Positions 14,676 through 27,500 of a DNA stretch of 64,000 bases are shown piece after piece. Position 1 is the stretch's first letter. Each line of letters opens with the position of its first letter. A program made the translations under genes and the position numbers. The DNA comes from Craterostigma plantagineum. Its lineage: Eukaryota; Streptophyta; Magnoliopsida; Lamiales; Linderniaceae. A model generated the notes under the pieces. It was not told where the DNA came from. It searched no databases and worked only from the letters and a program-made list of their open reading frames with translations. Location: assembly GCA_027422505.1 (NCBI GenBank), contig JAPQWV010000761.1:62001-126000 (forward strand). Direction: 5' to 3'.

Positions 14676-15410
14676 TAGGGGCGGATCTACAGTGTAGTCC
14701 GGGGGCCACGGCCCCGGCGAAAATTTCGGGTTTTTAGTATTATGTATATATTTTATAGGTTTATGTCTAAGTTAAATGTTTCTTGCCAATATTATCAAAT
14801 GCATTGTTGGTATCAGTGGTTTAGGTTGCTCTTTTTACTTTGGAGACCTGGGGTCGACTCAGCCCAACTACTACATTTCGAATAGTTTTGACTATTTAAA
14901 AAGCGGTTGACTGATTTTAACTAAGCGTTCAACGGTTTTGATTCTTTTAACTATATATTTATCTTTTATTTCTATACACACATATGTGCGTGTGGTTAAC
15001 GGTTAAGTATCAATTTAATTTATTTTTTAGTTCTCCTTTTCTTATTATTTCATAGCCTATTTCAATTAATTTTTACCTTTAAACCTATTTCTATGTACTT
15101 TTACTTTTTTTTTATGTTTATGCATTTTCAATTGGTTATAAAGTTAGCTTTGATAAATATATCATATTTATAATTTTTTTCAAAATATGTACCAATTGAT
15201 TATAAAGTTAGCTTTGATAAATATATAATTTATATTTATAAAAATTTCAAAATATATACAATGTTGCAAATATAATATAAAATATTTATGTTTTCGATAT
15301 CATCAAAATTTTAATCATATTATTTTTATATAAAATAAAAAACAAGTTAGCTTTGATCTCCTATCACACTTCGCCCCCCCCCCAATAAAAATTTTCTGGA
15401 TTCGCCTCTG
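14676..15410. mobile_element. Second hAT-type non-autonomous element with perfect 8-bp target duplication
   Basis: The left end TAGGGGCGGATCTACAG and the reverse-complemented right end CAGAGGCGAATCCAG are inverted repeats. GTCGTGAC flanks both sides (14668-14675 and 15411-15418). The interior (735 bp in all) is AT-rich without a transposase frame. It contains a local repeat in which an ATTGATTATAAAGTTAGC-like phrase occurs at about 15130 and 15195. Confidence 0.9.
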
Positions 15411-15418
15411 GTCGTGAC

Positions 15419-16705
15419 ATTTGCTGGAAATAATTTTAGGTAAATGATACTTCCAAATTTCAGCAAATCAACTCGTGTTCTTTTCTTATCTTCGCTTTAA
15501 TATTTGATAAGGATATATCATAAAAACATTAAATCAAAATGATTTTAGCCGTGTGTTCTATAATGGCGTATGCGTATTGTAAATAAATGGAGTAACGGAG
15601 AAAGTATTGCATCCCGTCTTAGAAGGTATTATCAACATAATTGTTTCACCCTCCTCCAAAGATCGTTTGATATTGAACTTTTGAATGATTCTATCCATTC
15701 TTGTTATTGTTGGCATACAGAAATAATTAGTTGAGATAATTTGATCTTTAATAATTTATTTATTGTCCGGTTATTAAGCCTTGATTGACGGACTAACAAT
15801 CATTAGACTTCTTGGGCAGATCCGATCTTTTGCTCTACAATTAATGCATGGTTCCTAGTGATTCTATGTGTAGGCTATCATATTGACACCTTTAACTTAC
15901 ACTACAACAAAACATCACACATTTAGCGTATATTACAGACGTTTCTAAGATCGAACGGTTTGCTGTAACTATAACATGTGAACCCTTAAAGAAGAAGTAC
16001 ACGAGTCTCCATCAGCCTCCGTAGAACGAAAGAGAAGATCGTGTCCTGACGGCTATTAATGATGGCTGCGATCAACGCATGTAATTCATTAATATAGATT
16101 CATTTCGATCTTGTATTAGAGAAGTTCCGCTTCACAGTGTTGATCTCGCTTACGAATAACGAGACCAGGTTATGATCATCATGTGCTTCCGTACACTTGT
16201 CCGTAATATGGTTACGAAAACGAGATCACCTTACGACGCCATGCTTAAAGATCTATCAGTTGCGTGAAGATAACGTTATCGCTAAAAAATATTATTTCAT
16301 TATTGTTCTCTTTTGTACTCTTAAGAGTTAATTGTCTTAATCTTTTTTTGTTGTATATGTTCTCTTTGAAAGTCGACATAACTAAAGTTGAAATGAGGTG
16401 AAGAATTAAATGTATTACTCATTGTTAGCGAGACTAGTCCGTGACACATCACAATCAATCATTATATTTCTCATTCTCAATCATATATAATTTATTGTTA
16501 GTCCGCCAAACTTGAAAATTATTTCGACGTATCCCTCGTCAACGTGAACGCTAGAGGCTGGAAAACTTGAAACAGCTAATAGAATCTAAAGCTCATATAT
16601 CGCGCATCGTGGATAGACATCCAACTTCTTCGATGTCCATTAGTAGCACATTATTAATCCTTATATCTTAAATTTCTAAAATCGAATTTCCCAGGGTATG
16701 ATATT
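15419..16705. other. Long non-coding stretch
   Basis: No reading frame with a domain, no RNA gene and no sharp repeat ends were recognised in this 1.3-kb AT-rich stretch. Confidence 0.3.
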
Positions 16706-17544
16706 TGTTGGGTGTCAAACCCAAGTGTCACCGGAGAATTACAGAAATAGTGCTATTTTGAGATCAGAATTACAAAACTAGTTGAATTTTTAACCTATTA
16801 CAAAACTAATCAACTTTTTTAATTCCAACTATTTTTATTTTCATTCTAATCACGAAAATACTTAAAATTACACATTTTTACTATCGTAAATTTCAAATAG
16901 CACAACACTTGTTATAATTAAATTTTACACAATTTAATTAACTCAAATATATTAAAATATGTTACTTAAAGAAATAAATCAAAAGAATAATATTGACCTA
17001 ACATAGACTCCCACGTTTTGCTTCGCCAATAGAAGAGATAACACTGTAAGAAGAGATAACACAGTAAAAGAGATAATACAGTAACATGTTTGATCGATTT
17101 CCTTCACGCCAAGTAATTTTTCTTCTGATTTATTTCTATAAGTAACATATTTTAATATATTTGAGTTAAAATAAGTTGGGCTAAAAATTTAATTATTAAC
17201 AAGTATTGTGCTATTTGAAATTTACAATAGTAAAAGTCTGTAATTTTAAGTATTTTCGTGGTTAAAATGAAAATAAAAAAAGTTGGAATCAAAAAAAGTT
17301 GATTAGTTTTGTAATAGGTTTAAAAACTCAACTAGTTTTTGTAATTCCAATCTCAAAATAACATTGTTTCTGTAATTCTCTCCAAGTAGTCACACCTCAT
17401 AACTTGAAGAAGTTGGTCATGAATATAAGCTTATGGCCAACTCCCTCTATTGCAAATTAGTTTCGAGAGGAACCCCGCAAGGCCATATGGCTTGGACTAT
17501 AATTGGACTACGAAGTTGGTCACGAATATAAGCTTATTTCGAGT
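16706..17544 (+). repeat. LTR fragment split by a fold-back element
   Basis: TGTTGGGTGTCAAACCC at 16706 is a typical plant LTR start. It is broken at 16732 and resumes after 17383 with CTCATAAC, ATAAGCTTATGGCC and a GGCTTGGACTA phrase, sharing phrases with the intronic fragment near 6788. It is oriented opposite to the copia remnant at its right and so probably belongs to another element. The right limit is approximate. Confidence 0.5.
16733..17383. mobile_element. Fold-back element with roughly 270-bp inverted arms
   Basis: 16733-17005 and the reverse complement of 17100-17383 match over almost their whole length. Shared phrases include GAATTACAGAAA, CCTATTACAAAACTAATCAA, TTTCAAATAGCACAA and ATATTAAAATATGTTACTT. 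The loop of about 100 bp holds three AAGAGATAA(C/T)AC(A/T)GTAA copies. The flanks AAGTGTCAC (left) and AAGTAGTCAC (right) look like a 9-10-bp target duplication with one indel, as in Mutator-like elements. It is inserted in the LTR fragment starting at 16706. Confidence 0.85.
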
Positions 17545-19580
17545 TGTCACTCATCGAATTAAAACATAGTCAAATGCTCATGATCATTCAACATATAGCA
17601 TGTACAACCAAACACATGAAAGTACTTCACAACAGACATTTTACTCTTAAAAGTTCATATGAAGTTTTCTTTGTACCATATCGAAGTAAACTCTATTTGA
17701 AATATGACATGTCTTGTTGAAAGCTTCAACCCAGAATCTCTTTGAGAAACTCTTAGATTGAAGCATAACACGAGCCATTCTTGAAGTGTCATATTCTTTC
17801 TTTCGGCCACCCCATTTGTTGAGGTGTTTTAGGAGAAGAAAAGTCATGGATAATACACTTTTTGTCACAAAACTCTTAATTGATTTCCAAACACTCTTGC
17901 CTGATCAGTCCTAATACGGTGAAGAGCACAATTTTTTTGACCTAGCACAAAAGGTTTTGGAAAAATCAGAAGTTTCGAATGTTTCCCTAAAGAAAAATAT
18001 TCATGAAAACCTAGAGAAATCATCAACCAGGACGAAAGCATATTTTCTACCATGTAAACTGTCTACCTCCATAGGATCCGAAAGATCATATGAATGAGCT
18101 GAAAACAGTGAGCAGTACGAAAATGTTGAGCAACATGTTGATCAACATTATGACTGGAATGCGTTTGCGTGCCTTTCAAACACTGTTCACACACAATCTT
18201 ACGAAACTCCTTTAGATTAAATCACTCTGATCGCTTCTTGCCGAATCAGTTGCTCCATGGTTCTGTAATTGACATGGCCCAATTTGTTGTGCCATAGAAA
18301 CTTCATCTTCACCTTTTGAGAGTTGTCAAACTTCTTTGTTCCCGGACATGTCACCGACTAGATAATAGTTATCACTTGACCTTTTTATTTCCATCACACA
18401 TAAATTCTTCTTGTTAAAACCTCGCAACATTCTGTTAAATCTTACCACGAGGTCATCGTCGCGTAACTGAATTATGCTAATCAAATTCTCAACAAGTCCT
18501 CCGACATGAAGGACATTCCTTAAGTCAGGAAAACCGACAACATTTAGCTTCCCCCGTCCGAGTATTTTGCCCCCCACCGAAGGTTTCTGTTCCACTACTT
18601 AAAGGCCATTCTATATTTGGAACCAATCATGTAGCGTGAACAGCCACTATCAAAGTACCAAGACCCTGAAACATTAGCCTTTAACGAAGTGTAAACAACA
18701 TATCATTGAACCAAATATGTTTCTACATAGGCTTTCTTTGGAATCCACACTGTTTTATACTTATCATAGACAGAATTTTAGCTAAAGCCGTTAGAAATAT
18801 CCCCAGACTTTCTCATCAACATTGATTTCCCAGTGTTGACTCGATGTTGGATGATTAAACTTTTGGAAATCTCCTCTTTCATTTTCAAACAATAAGGTAT
18901 GATATGCACATGCTTAAAACAATAATGGCATTCGAAACTTCTTTTCCTGGATTTACCTGCAGAGTGCTTAGGTTTTGCATCAAAATCATGCTTAGGTTTT
19001 AAATAAAAAATACTATTAGATTTTTGCTCAAAAGTGTTTTTAGGTTTCAAAAGATAGGATTAGGGTTTTCATCAATCACATGTTGTGGTTGATATCGTAT
19101 TCCATGTTTATTAAAAACACCTAAAGAAAGTACCTCGTCAAGAGTCGATTTATCTTTATTCAATATAGAGAAAGTATCTTTGGCCTTGTTGACTTGCTTT
19201 TGTAGCTTGTCTATTTCCATGTCTTTCCTATTCAACAGGGCTTCTATCTTGCTTATTTCATCTAGTAAAGATGTGATTACCTTTTTTCCATTGTTCTGAT
19301 TTTCCTCCGTCTAGGCATGAATGGTTTCCTTCAGCTTGCATTCAGCTCCTTTTCTTTTGAGAATTCATCTGGAGGAAGCCGATATGTCTCTTCATTTTCA
19401 TTGAATTCATCGATTTCCTTTCCTGTATCATTAAAAATCAAATCCCCATCAAAATTATTCGAATCTTCGTAATAAAAATGCTTTTCAGATGTTGAGTCCA
19501 ATTGTGGATCAGCATATCCTACCGCGGTATATCCAGTATGATGTTCATCTTCATTGTACGAGAAGGCTGAGATTGGTATG
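17545..19580 (-). pseudogene. Element F: Ty1/copia gag-protease-integrase fragment
   Basis: Reading right to left: an acidic gag part (19594-19331), a gag region with the LDEVLSLG motif (19235-19047), a CX2CX4HX4C zinc knuckle (CHYCFKHVHIIPYC, near 18900), a protease-side region ending in a NYYLVGD phrase (18595-18326), and the C-terminal integrase core with ARVMLQSKS and FWVEAFN (17868-17647). Homology continues in a shifted frame (VFGCTCYMLNDHEH) to about 17550. It is a different copia lineage from A, B and E. The frame is broken in many places and no RT is present. The gag side is cut by the insertion of element E at 19581. Confidence 0.8.
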
Positions 19581-19903
19581 TGTAGAATACTCATTTGAAT
19601 TGTGCGTTGATTTATTAGCTATCTTTGTAATGGGGCGTGTATTGTTTCTTCAATAGTTTAGGAGTAGAATAGATATTTATACCAAGTTTGATTGGTATAA
19701 CTAGCTAATGTAACTATCGAATTCACATAGAAAGTTTTGAGAATTGATCAGAAAGGCCTCAAATCACTTTCTAGAGAGAGAAACAGCAAATAACGTTCTC
19801 ACACTAAAATTCTCTCTCACGCACGATTCTCGATCGAAGGTTTAGTATCGTAAATCTCACTCTTGCCTAGGATTAATAGAGTTGCTTAATCAGGGACCTA
19901 ACA
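19581..19903 (+). repeat. Element E: 5' LTR
   Basis: It begins TGTAGAATAC and ends GGGACCTAACA. It aligns from end to end with the A LTR read on the minus strand (TGTAGAGTATAC at its start, ATATTTATACC, TCTAGAG.GAGAAAC, TTCTCTCTC, TGCCTAGGAT, GGACCTAACA at its end), but is clearly diverged. Being plus-oriented with gag at its right, it is the 5' LTR. The 3' LTR lies beyond the window, so the target duplication (GTATG at the left) cannot be checked. Confidence 0.8.
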
Positions 19904-20747
19904 ATTGTATCAGTATTCATATCTGTTTTGAAGCTGAATTATTGGATTTGGACAAAATTCTGTTCTGAAAAGTTTTTCGATCGTTCGGAAAACGTTTCGC
20001 GCGAAACTGTGATTTCGATCTAAAAGCTAATTCTGTGCTTAATTGAATTGAATTTGATGTTTCTGTGCTCATAATATTGTTAGGAACGAATTGCGATTCA
20101 ATCGATATCAATCATAGCTTTGAATTAGATTGAATTTGGATTATGCTGCTATCACTATTTGTGATAGATCAGTTTGAACACGTTTTGATTCTCATAAGTT
20201 CGTCACCTTGTCCTTCATTACGTGTTTAATATCTTGTCTAAATCGAGTAATTACCCAGAATTTCAGTGTCTAATTTGATGTTTTTGCTTGAATTTGGTCT
20301 AAAATCAAAATTCTGTGACTTTTGCGATAGGCTAATTGTTCTCGACTAGGTTTTCGATCAGTTAATTTTTTGATCGAAAACTTTGTTCGAGAATTTACTT
20401 CTCTTGGAATCAAATTTAGTTACTGAAGTCGCTGCTATCAAAAGCGGGTTTAGAAGAAAAATTTCTTGAGCATTATTTCAGCGAAAATATTTTCGACGAG
20501 AACTATTTTTGACCTCACGAGCGCAAATCTTTTATCTTGAAAAACATTTTCGGTAAGACATTCCTGTTTGACTTAAATCATTTGTGCTCGAAAACTTTTT
20601 CGGTCAACCTATTTATTTGATTCAGCGAGAAACTCTCCCATCAGTACTGTTTCTCAACGATCCAATTTACGCATCGAAAAATGTTTTAGGCCGCCTGATT
20701 TCGACCAATTTATTTCGGTCGAACAACTTACGCACGAAAATAGTAAC
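19904..20747 (+). other. Element E: decayed primer-binding site and 5' leader
   Basis: ATTGTATCAGTATTC directly follows the LTR; in A the same place reads ATTGGTATCAGAGCAG, complementary to initiator tRNA-Met. The leader is non-coding and rich in GATCGAAAA / TTTTCGATC and TTTCGG phrases. It is interrupted by element D at 20748 and resumes at 60812. Confidence 0.7.
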
Positions 20748-20895
20748 TGTGGCGACCTTCTTTTTCTAACTAGGATTAGTGGCGGATTTCTGCAACGTAA
20801 GCCGTGGAAGGCCCGTCTAATTTAACCTTTTTCTAAAATAATATACATTACTATGAAAATCTGTCTACATTGTCATCACTATACATGTGCCAAAG
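20748..20895 (-). repeat. Element D: 3' LTR, distal piece
   Basis: TGTGGCGACC and the next 140 bases match 58686-58825 nearly base for base. The match stops after GCCAAAG, where element A begins. 20891-20895 (CAAAG) is one copy of the target duplication made by A. Confidence 0.93.
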
Positions 20896-21241
20896 TGTTA
20901 GGTCCTCTGTTATCAACTCAATCATCCTAGGCATGAATCCTAAGGAAATCGATTAGAATGATTTAAATTGAAATTCGATCGAAAACCTTCAACAAAGAAC
21001 ACGAGAGAGAATTCCTTTAGTGAGATGATGTTTTCTGAGTTTCTCCCTCTAGAAATGAATCGACAGCCTTTCGGATAAATTCTCTAATTTTCTGTATTAA
21101 GCATAATGTTTGAAGTATTTATACCAAACAGACTGGGTATAAATATCTAACTAGTCCTAATATATGGACTAATAAAAATAAAGCCCCTAATTACAATGAC
21201 AACTAATGAAATCAAGCACAATCTAAAATGTATACTCTACA
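20896..21241 (-). repeat. Element A: 3' LTR
   Basis: 346 bp, bounded by TGTTAGGTCC and ATACTCTACA. The minus-strand end AGGACCTAACA is shared with E's LTR, so this copy keeps the complete family terminus. TATAAATA (minus strand, 21116-21123) is the probable TATA box. Confidence 0.93.
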
Positions 21242-21252
21242 ATCTCCCCATT
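21242..21252 (-). other. Element A: polypurine tract
   Basis: On the minus strand AAATGGGGAGAT directly precedes the 3' LTR start TGTAGAG, the position of the plus-strand priming purine tract. Confidence 0.8.
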
Positions 21253-24200
21253 TGTGCTTGATTGCGTCTCCGTACTGTTTGTCCTCGTCGGGCATAGTAT
21301 GATCTGCGCAAACCCAGCGCATGCTCAAAGTTCCTGATCGTGTTCCTCAGCTCCAGACGCTCCTCGATATCTTCTAATAGTTCCATTCGGAGTGGTTGTT
21401 CTTTCAAGAACCTGTGGATCCTCAGCATCGTATCTCTATTGATTTCTTCCAACCTCTGCTCGATGTTTTTCCTGACGACCTTGAGCTCCATCGCAAAACT
21501 TATGAATCTCAGTCTTCAGCATCAACCTATTCTTCTTGGCTATTGGATTGTTGTAGGTGATGCTAGGACAGAGTTGATGTGCACGTGATTGCTGGGAAGC
21601 CCTTCGATATCAGGTACTTTGTTGAGCGGAGCGGTCATGTTAACCTTCTTCATGTTGCTCTCCAGAGCCATCTGAAGGTCGTGTGCGGCGAAGTACTTGA
21701 CTTAGCGCATCATGAACCGGTAGAGTCCCTCGAGTCCTTCTTTCTTGATGAATCCTTGAGGACCTTTGTACTTGTCCACGTATAGCTGATAGAGATTGTA
21801 TACCTCATCAGCAGGGATGTACGGTAGGTCGCTCTCGCTTAGATCTTCTCGAGTTCTGTCTACTCACTCGATGGTGTAGTGAGTGTTGGAAGTCCTCCTT
21901 TTGCACAGTACACGCTAAGTAGTTGGCATATTGGGGAGAAACTCTTATAGTTGCTCTTGACTTGTTCTTTAGTCATCCCTAGCCTTACATCAGGTCCAAG
22001 TTTGATCAGTATCCAGAGGTAGGTCATACTCTTCTGTTGATCCCTGTGAGAGATCCCTCTCAGCTCGAACTCGTTCGGCTTCTTACTCTGTCCAGTGACC
22101 TCCAAATGTTTTCACGAACTTCTTCAAGGAAAGGGATTTCTATTCGGATGTTCTCCCACGGCGTGTCGGTCCGAACGGTCCCTGGCATTAGTCTTGTGGG
22201 GGAAGCCGCTCGTTGTGCGATCAACTCTGGTAGCCTTGGGATATCTTGTTGGTAGTCTTCACCTTCCTGAAGCTCGTCGTCTTCTATGATCACGAGGTCT
22301 ACGGAGGCTTGTTGTAGGAAATGCCGAACGTCCTGAAGCAGTTGTCTTTGATGCTCCTCGGGCATGGAATGGGTCATCCACTGTCCTTCGAAGATGTATT
22401 TGTCCAGAACCTCGTGTGGATTGACGCCATGTCCTGAGGGGCCCGGTTGGTCTGGAGCGACCGAGGGAGTAGCTTGAGTAGCTGCTAGGGCTACGAGCAT
22501 CGCTGCACTTGCTTTGGCGTCCGTAGGTGAAAGGTTGGTGGGTCGATATGGGTTGAGTGGTGGTGCGGTGCGTGGTGTGGGTGGTTTGTGTTTGAGTTTG
22601 GATTTCACCTGCTCCAGCGCTTGTTTGCGTTGCGCCCGAGCCTTGTCCTTGGCCACTCGTCATTTCAGTTCTTGGCCTCTTCTCCCCCTCATGAGGATCC
22701 TGATCGTCAGGATCGTCATGTCGTCGTCTGAATTGGGAGCTTTGGCATCGGCATGTTTGGGTTGGTGGCTCAGGATGGTCCACCAGTCGCCTATAGAGTG
22801 ATTCCTCCTGAGGCGACCGGATGGTGAGACCAATGAGGCGGGTTAGTAGAATATCGTGGAGCTGGATGATTGGGATGGTGTATGGGTTGATGAGGATAGA
22901 AGAGTTTTGTAGAGGGTCGGTGGGAGTGGGTTGTGAGGTTGTGAGGTCGGCTTGTGTTGAAGTTGGCTTCGAGACGGGTGCTTTTCCTCGATCTTGACGG
23001 GACGTCTCGATAGTCGTACGCACGCTCACCATAATCTTGTCTTCGAAAGATTTAAGTGCTGAGGATGAGGTGGTCTTCAGTCACAAATGGAGCGGCCGCC
23101 TCCTGGGATGTTCCAGGACGACTGATGTCGCCTGTTATCAACCCTTGAGCAGACACCGGCTCCTCAGGTTGGCTCACAGTCACTTGAGGTTGTGACTGTA
23201 TGAGACTTCCACCCAATCCTCGAGTCGAATCTGAAGATTCTCCTCTATGGGTGTTTCGGCAGGCTCGGACTGGGCCTGCGGACCAGACACCGGTAGGCTG
23301 TGTTGCGGCTCAAGATTGAGCGAAGTAGTGGCCGCAGCACTTGAAGAGATGATTGGCGCGGTATCTAGTGCGGTGGTGACGGCGGTGAAGAGGGACGCTA
23401 AGTCGTCTGGGAGTTCGTCTTATCAGGCTGATTTCCTCATCAGACTCCGTGTCGGACGGGGTGGCTGCGTGAGGAGTAGGGTCACGTTCAACATCCTCAA
23501 GGGCCTGATCCATCACCAGTGGAAGCGAGCTTTGCCCCATTTCTGCCTCAGGCTGTGCTGCTTGTTGAAGAACCTCCTCAATGGTTTCTCCGAGCACGCC
23601 AACATGGACGAGCACTTCCACTTGAAGCATTTCAGCTGGAGCCTCTTGTTCCAACTCTGCAGCCACAGCATCGATCAGCGTGGCATCTTAGTCGGGCATT
23701 GTCTCCTCGTGAGTTGGAGGCTCCAGCTCTAGTTCCTGAGCGACTTCATCAATCATCATGTCCTCAGGACTAGGCTGTTGCTGATGTGGTGGGCTGATGT
23801 TGAAGTCTGTCGGGGGCCTCTGATCATCTGCTCAGTTAGATGATGTTCCCGACAGTATCTCTGGTACTCGTCTCCCGCGGGGTCGGCGAGAATGGCCATC
23901 GAAGGCTGATCTAGGTCCACAAGCTTCGGGTTGTGGAAGAACTTGAGCCTGGGTGGCTGATAGTTTCCTCCTGGAGGCAAGCGAGGAATGTTCTGCTCGT
24001 ACATCTCCATTTGTTGGCGGATGATGACGGAGAACCATCTCGCATACGGCACGTTCTCGGACCTTTTGTTCTCTTTTGTCTGATCTGCTCTGCTAGGTCG
24101 TTCCAAATCAGTTGAGCGAAATTGTAATTCCACGAGAACACGACTCCGTGAAATATCCGGAGGATGTGGACGTTGCCTTTGTCGAAGCCGGCGTGCTCGG

Positions 24201-24545
24201 GGATGGACACTTATTGATGATCTCGAACAGTGTCTTCCATGGATGGGGAATCCCGTTGCTCTGCATCTGAGCTAGCTTGGTGAGCGGCGGACGGTACCCC
24301 ATCTGGAGGAAATCATTCACCAGTTCATCTGATGGATGTGCCTCGTCCCTACAACCTTAGTAAAGTGATACGCCCCGTCCACGATGAGGCTCTTGATCAT
24401 CCCCAAAACTGCTGGAGGTAGACCATCGGCACGGAGTCCGTCACTGTAAGAGCATGCCACAGTGGATGGCCTTGCACTATAGACACGATGATGTCGTCTG
24501 GCACAGGAAGGTGGTCAGATCTAGTTGGAAATTCGTGCCATGTAT
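21253..24545 (-). pseudogene. Element A: env-position third ORF, broken
   Basis: Fragments in all minus frames together form one protein homologous to the third ORF of element B. The shared start has GHPLWHALT and MVYLQQFW near 24450. Then come a GKHAG(F/Q)D(K/R)GN-type phrase near 24190 and the PWENI(R/K)I block near 22170, preceded by acidic and Pro/Ser/Thr-rich sequence. The last part (21491-21237) is charged and helix-prone. It lies between pol and 3' LTR, where Sireviruses carry their env-like ORF. No clear membrane segment or signal peptide is visible, so an envelope role is not supported. Function unknown. Confidence 0.7.
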
Positions 24546-27500
24546 GTTAAGGTACATACTGTAGCTTTCATTAGCGGATAAAGTTTTCGATCGCAAATAT
24601 TCAGTTAAAAATCACATTTAGGCAATTCAGTTGAAAATTTCAATTCTCGCGCGACAAAAAGCACGGAATGAATAGTACTTTAACACTTAGTAAAATTTCG
24701 ACCAAATTTTTTTAACCTACATACATATGTCGAAATAAAAATTCTCTTAAAAAATTCACTCTATATGACCTATATGTGCATTTATATTTCCACTACAATT
24801 TTATCAAACATGTTATTAATAAGTACATCCTTATGGTTTGATAGATATTGAACTTCGACTCAATTTTTGAACTAATGATTACATTTCTTATGTGGATTTC
24901 AGATGGATCACTACCCTACTTACAACCACATCTACGAGAAGGCTGGAAAATAAGGACTTAGAAAATTTCTAAGTGTTTGAACTCAAGATGCGAAACTGTA
25001 GCCGAGAATTTTTACGATCGAGAAAAAATTCCGTGTAAATCTACGACCGAGAAATTAGATTCTAAGTCAATTTACGATCGAGAAATTTTCTGCGCGTGAA
25101 TAAAATTTTCGCTATGAAATTTGACGAGCGAGAAATATTTCGAGTTAAAAGAGGTTTTTTGCTGCAAAGTTTTACGATCGAGAAAATTTTCAATTAGAGA
25201 CTAAGTCAACCATCGAGAAAAGTTTCAATCGTTCAAATTTCGCAGCGTGTTTTTACGATCGAGGAATTTTATTGAAAAGGAAAAATACTTTTTTCGCCGT
25301 TTAAAATTTTCGATCGAGAACAAGATTGAAATCGAAATTTCGACTGTAAGTTTTGCGCTCGAAATTTTTGAAATGAATTGCATTGATTTTATCTATTCCT
25401 CTCAGTAATATTTCGCTAGCATAAAATCCAAATTCGATTTCTCGAGTGTAATTATTTTTCAATCAGCGTTATTTATCGTAGTGACTAACTTAAAAATATT
25501 TGCGATCGAAGACGTTTACGATTCAAACAGTGACTTAATCAAATCGAATTTCAATTTTCACTGTTTGCAAGCGAGAAAGTTCTTCGATGCGTTTAAACCT
25601 TTAAACTCCAGTTCAGTCCTAACTTTCAATCGAACACAAATAACGTAGAAAATCAAAGATATATTCACTCAAAATGATCAAGAAACATCGAAACTAGCCT
25701 ATTATGCAGTTTTTAACCCAGATTATACTTAGGGTAAGGTCTAATATACTACTAACGAGGGTTTCGAGTTCTCAGAGTATGAACTGTCGAGAAATAATCA
25801 AGAAATCATGTGAAATATTCCAAAATACAGATGCAAATCCAGGTTAAATGCACGAAAAAACCCTAAAGAAAGTCAAATCTACCTTCAAAAGACGAAAATT
25901 AGTTGAAAAATCGAAGGATTTTGATGATTTTGCTTTCGTCTTTTGAGAGAAAAGTTCTTCGCGAGAAAATTGACTGTTGAATTTTGCGATCGAGAGTTTT
26001 GCGTATTTAGGGATTTTCGACTACAAACTAATGATTTCATTTAATTTGGCTGATTAGACGTTTATGATACTTAGAGAATTAAGCCCGTTACTGTTTATGA
26101 TCGAGAAACTTACGATCGAGAATTTTGATTTTGTTACTGTTCAAGTTTTGGTCAACATCCGATCGAAAATCTTTTTGGTTCCTGTTAATTTTTGCTCGAC
26201 AATATGAAGGTGAAAATTACAATTTGGTCCCAAATTAATTTGCGCTCGAGAGAATGCGATTGAAAATTGCACATTCACCCGTATTTCTCGATAGTAAGTT
26301 TACCTTAATATTTCAGATTGATCCTAAATTTTAAGAATAAACCACAGAATTACTCCTTCTAATTATAAACGAAAATGCAATTAACTCCATGTATTTTCGA
26401 AGAAGTGACATCCGGATCCAAAATTGATCTTCGATAATCTGCATTACTTAGAGCAAAATGTCGAGAATATTAGAGTTAATCAAGAAGTAATTGATCTACT
26501 AAGGCTCCCCCTGTATTGTTTTATCAATGTCTTGAGCTCACGATCATGAAATTCTGTGAGGTCCTCCTATTTAAGCATTGACCAAATCAATTCTTAGAAT
26601 GAAAATTTCTGCAACACTTAAAGAAAAGAACATCAAAAATATTTGGAGCTCAAAACATGGAATCATTGTAAATGCTCCCCCTCAAAAAGTGCACATGTAT
26701 CGATTTCTTACGTAATCAAGCAAATCAATACAAGTAACAATCATTATTATACGCAATTTAGGCAATTTCTCTTAGATACATGGTCCCCAAATCATGTATT
26801 CAAAATGTTGCGGGAGGGATAAGCATAAACAAGTAAAGTCGAATTTTAATCAATTACGTACCAATGCAAGTTAAACATGCATTCAAAATGTGCGATTTTT
26901 TTTATGCCTATTAATATTATTAATAGTATGGGGTCAGATTATTTTGCTACGATCATCGTCACGCCTAAAATTTCACAAGGCATTTGAAAGGATCACATAC
27001 CGTCGAGTCATGTCGTCAAACTTAAAGAGTCCTAAGTTCATAGAATGATCCATTTCGACAACTCTCACTGGATTCACTCTAGCACTCGATTATGCCTTGG
27101 GATGATTATATATATCACTCAAGTCAACACAAGCTGAAGCTCCGCTTCTCTACGAGGCTGAGAGATTATCTAAGGCGAAGTTCTTCTTGTTCGTTCTCGG
27201 GCCGATACTGCGCTCCTTTTCTCTTAATCCCTAGTGAGGTTTCAGAGATTATCAATTTGAAGAAGTTCGCAGTTATGGAATTCGAACCCAAGGCCGTGCT
27301 CCTCTTCTCGTTGTCTCGATATAAGACCAGATTATCGTTGGAGAAGTTCACTTCGTGGTGCTCCTCTTTCAGCCGTTTTGACGATTGTACGAGATTATCG
27401 ATTGAGAAGTTCACAGCAAGATCCATGCCCCTTCTAATGATATGAGATTGTGATAGTCGAGGGATAGGTTCTTTTGGACTGCTTTTTGTGCGTTGAGCAT

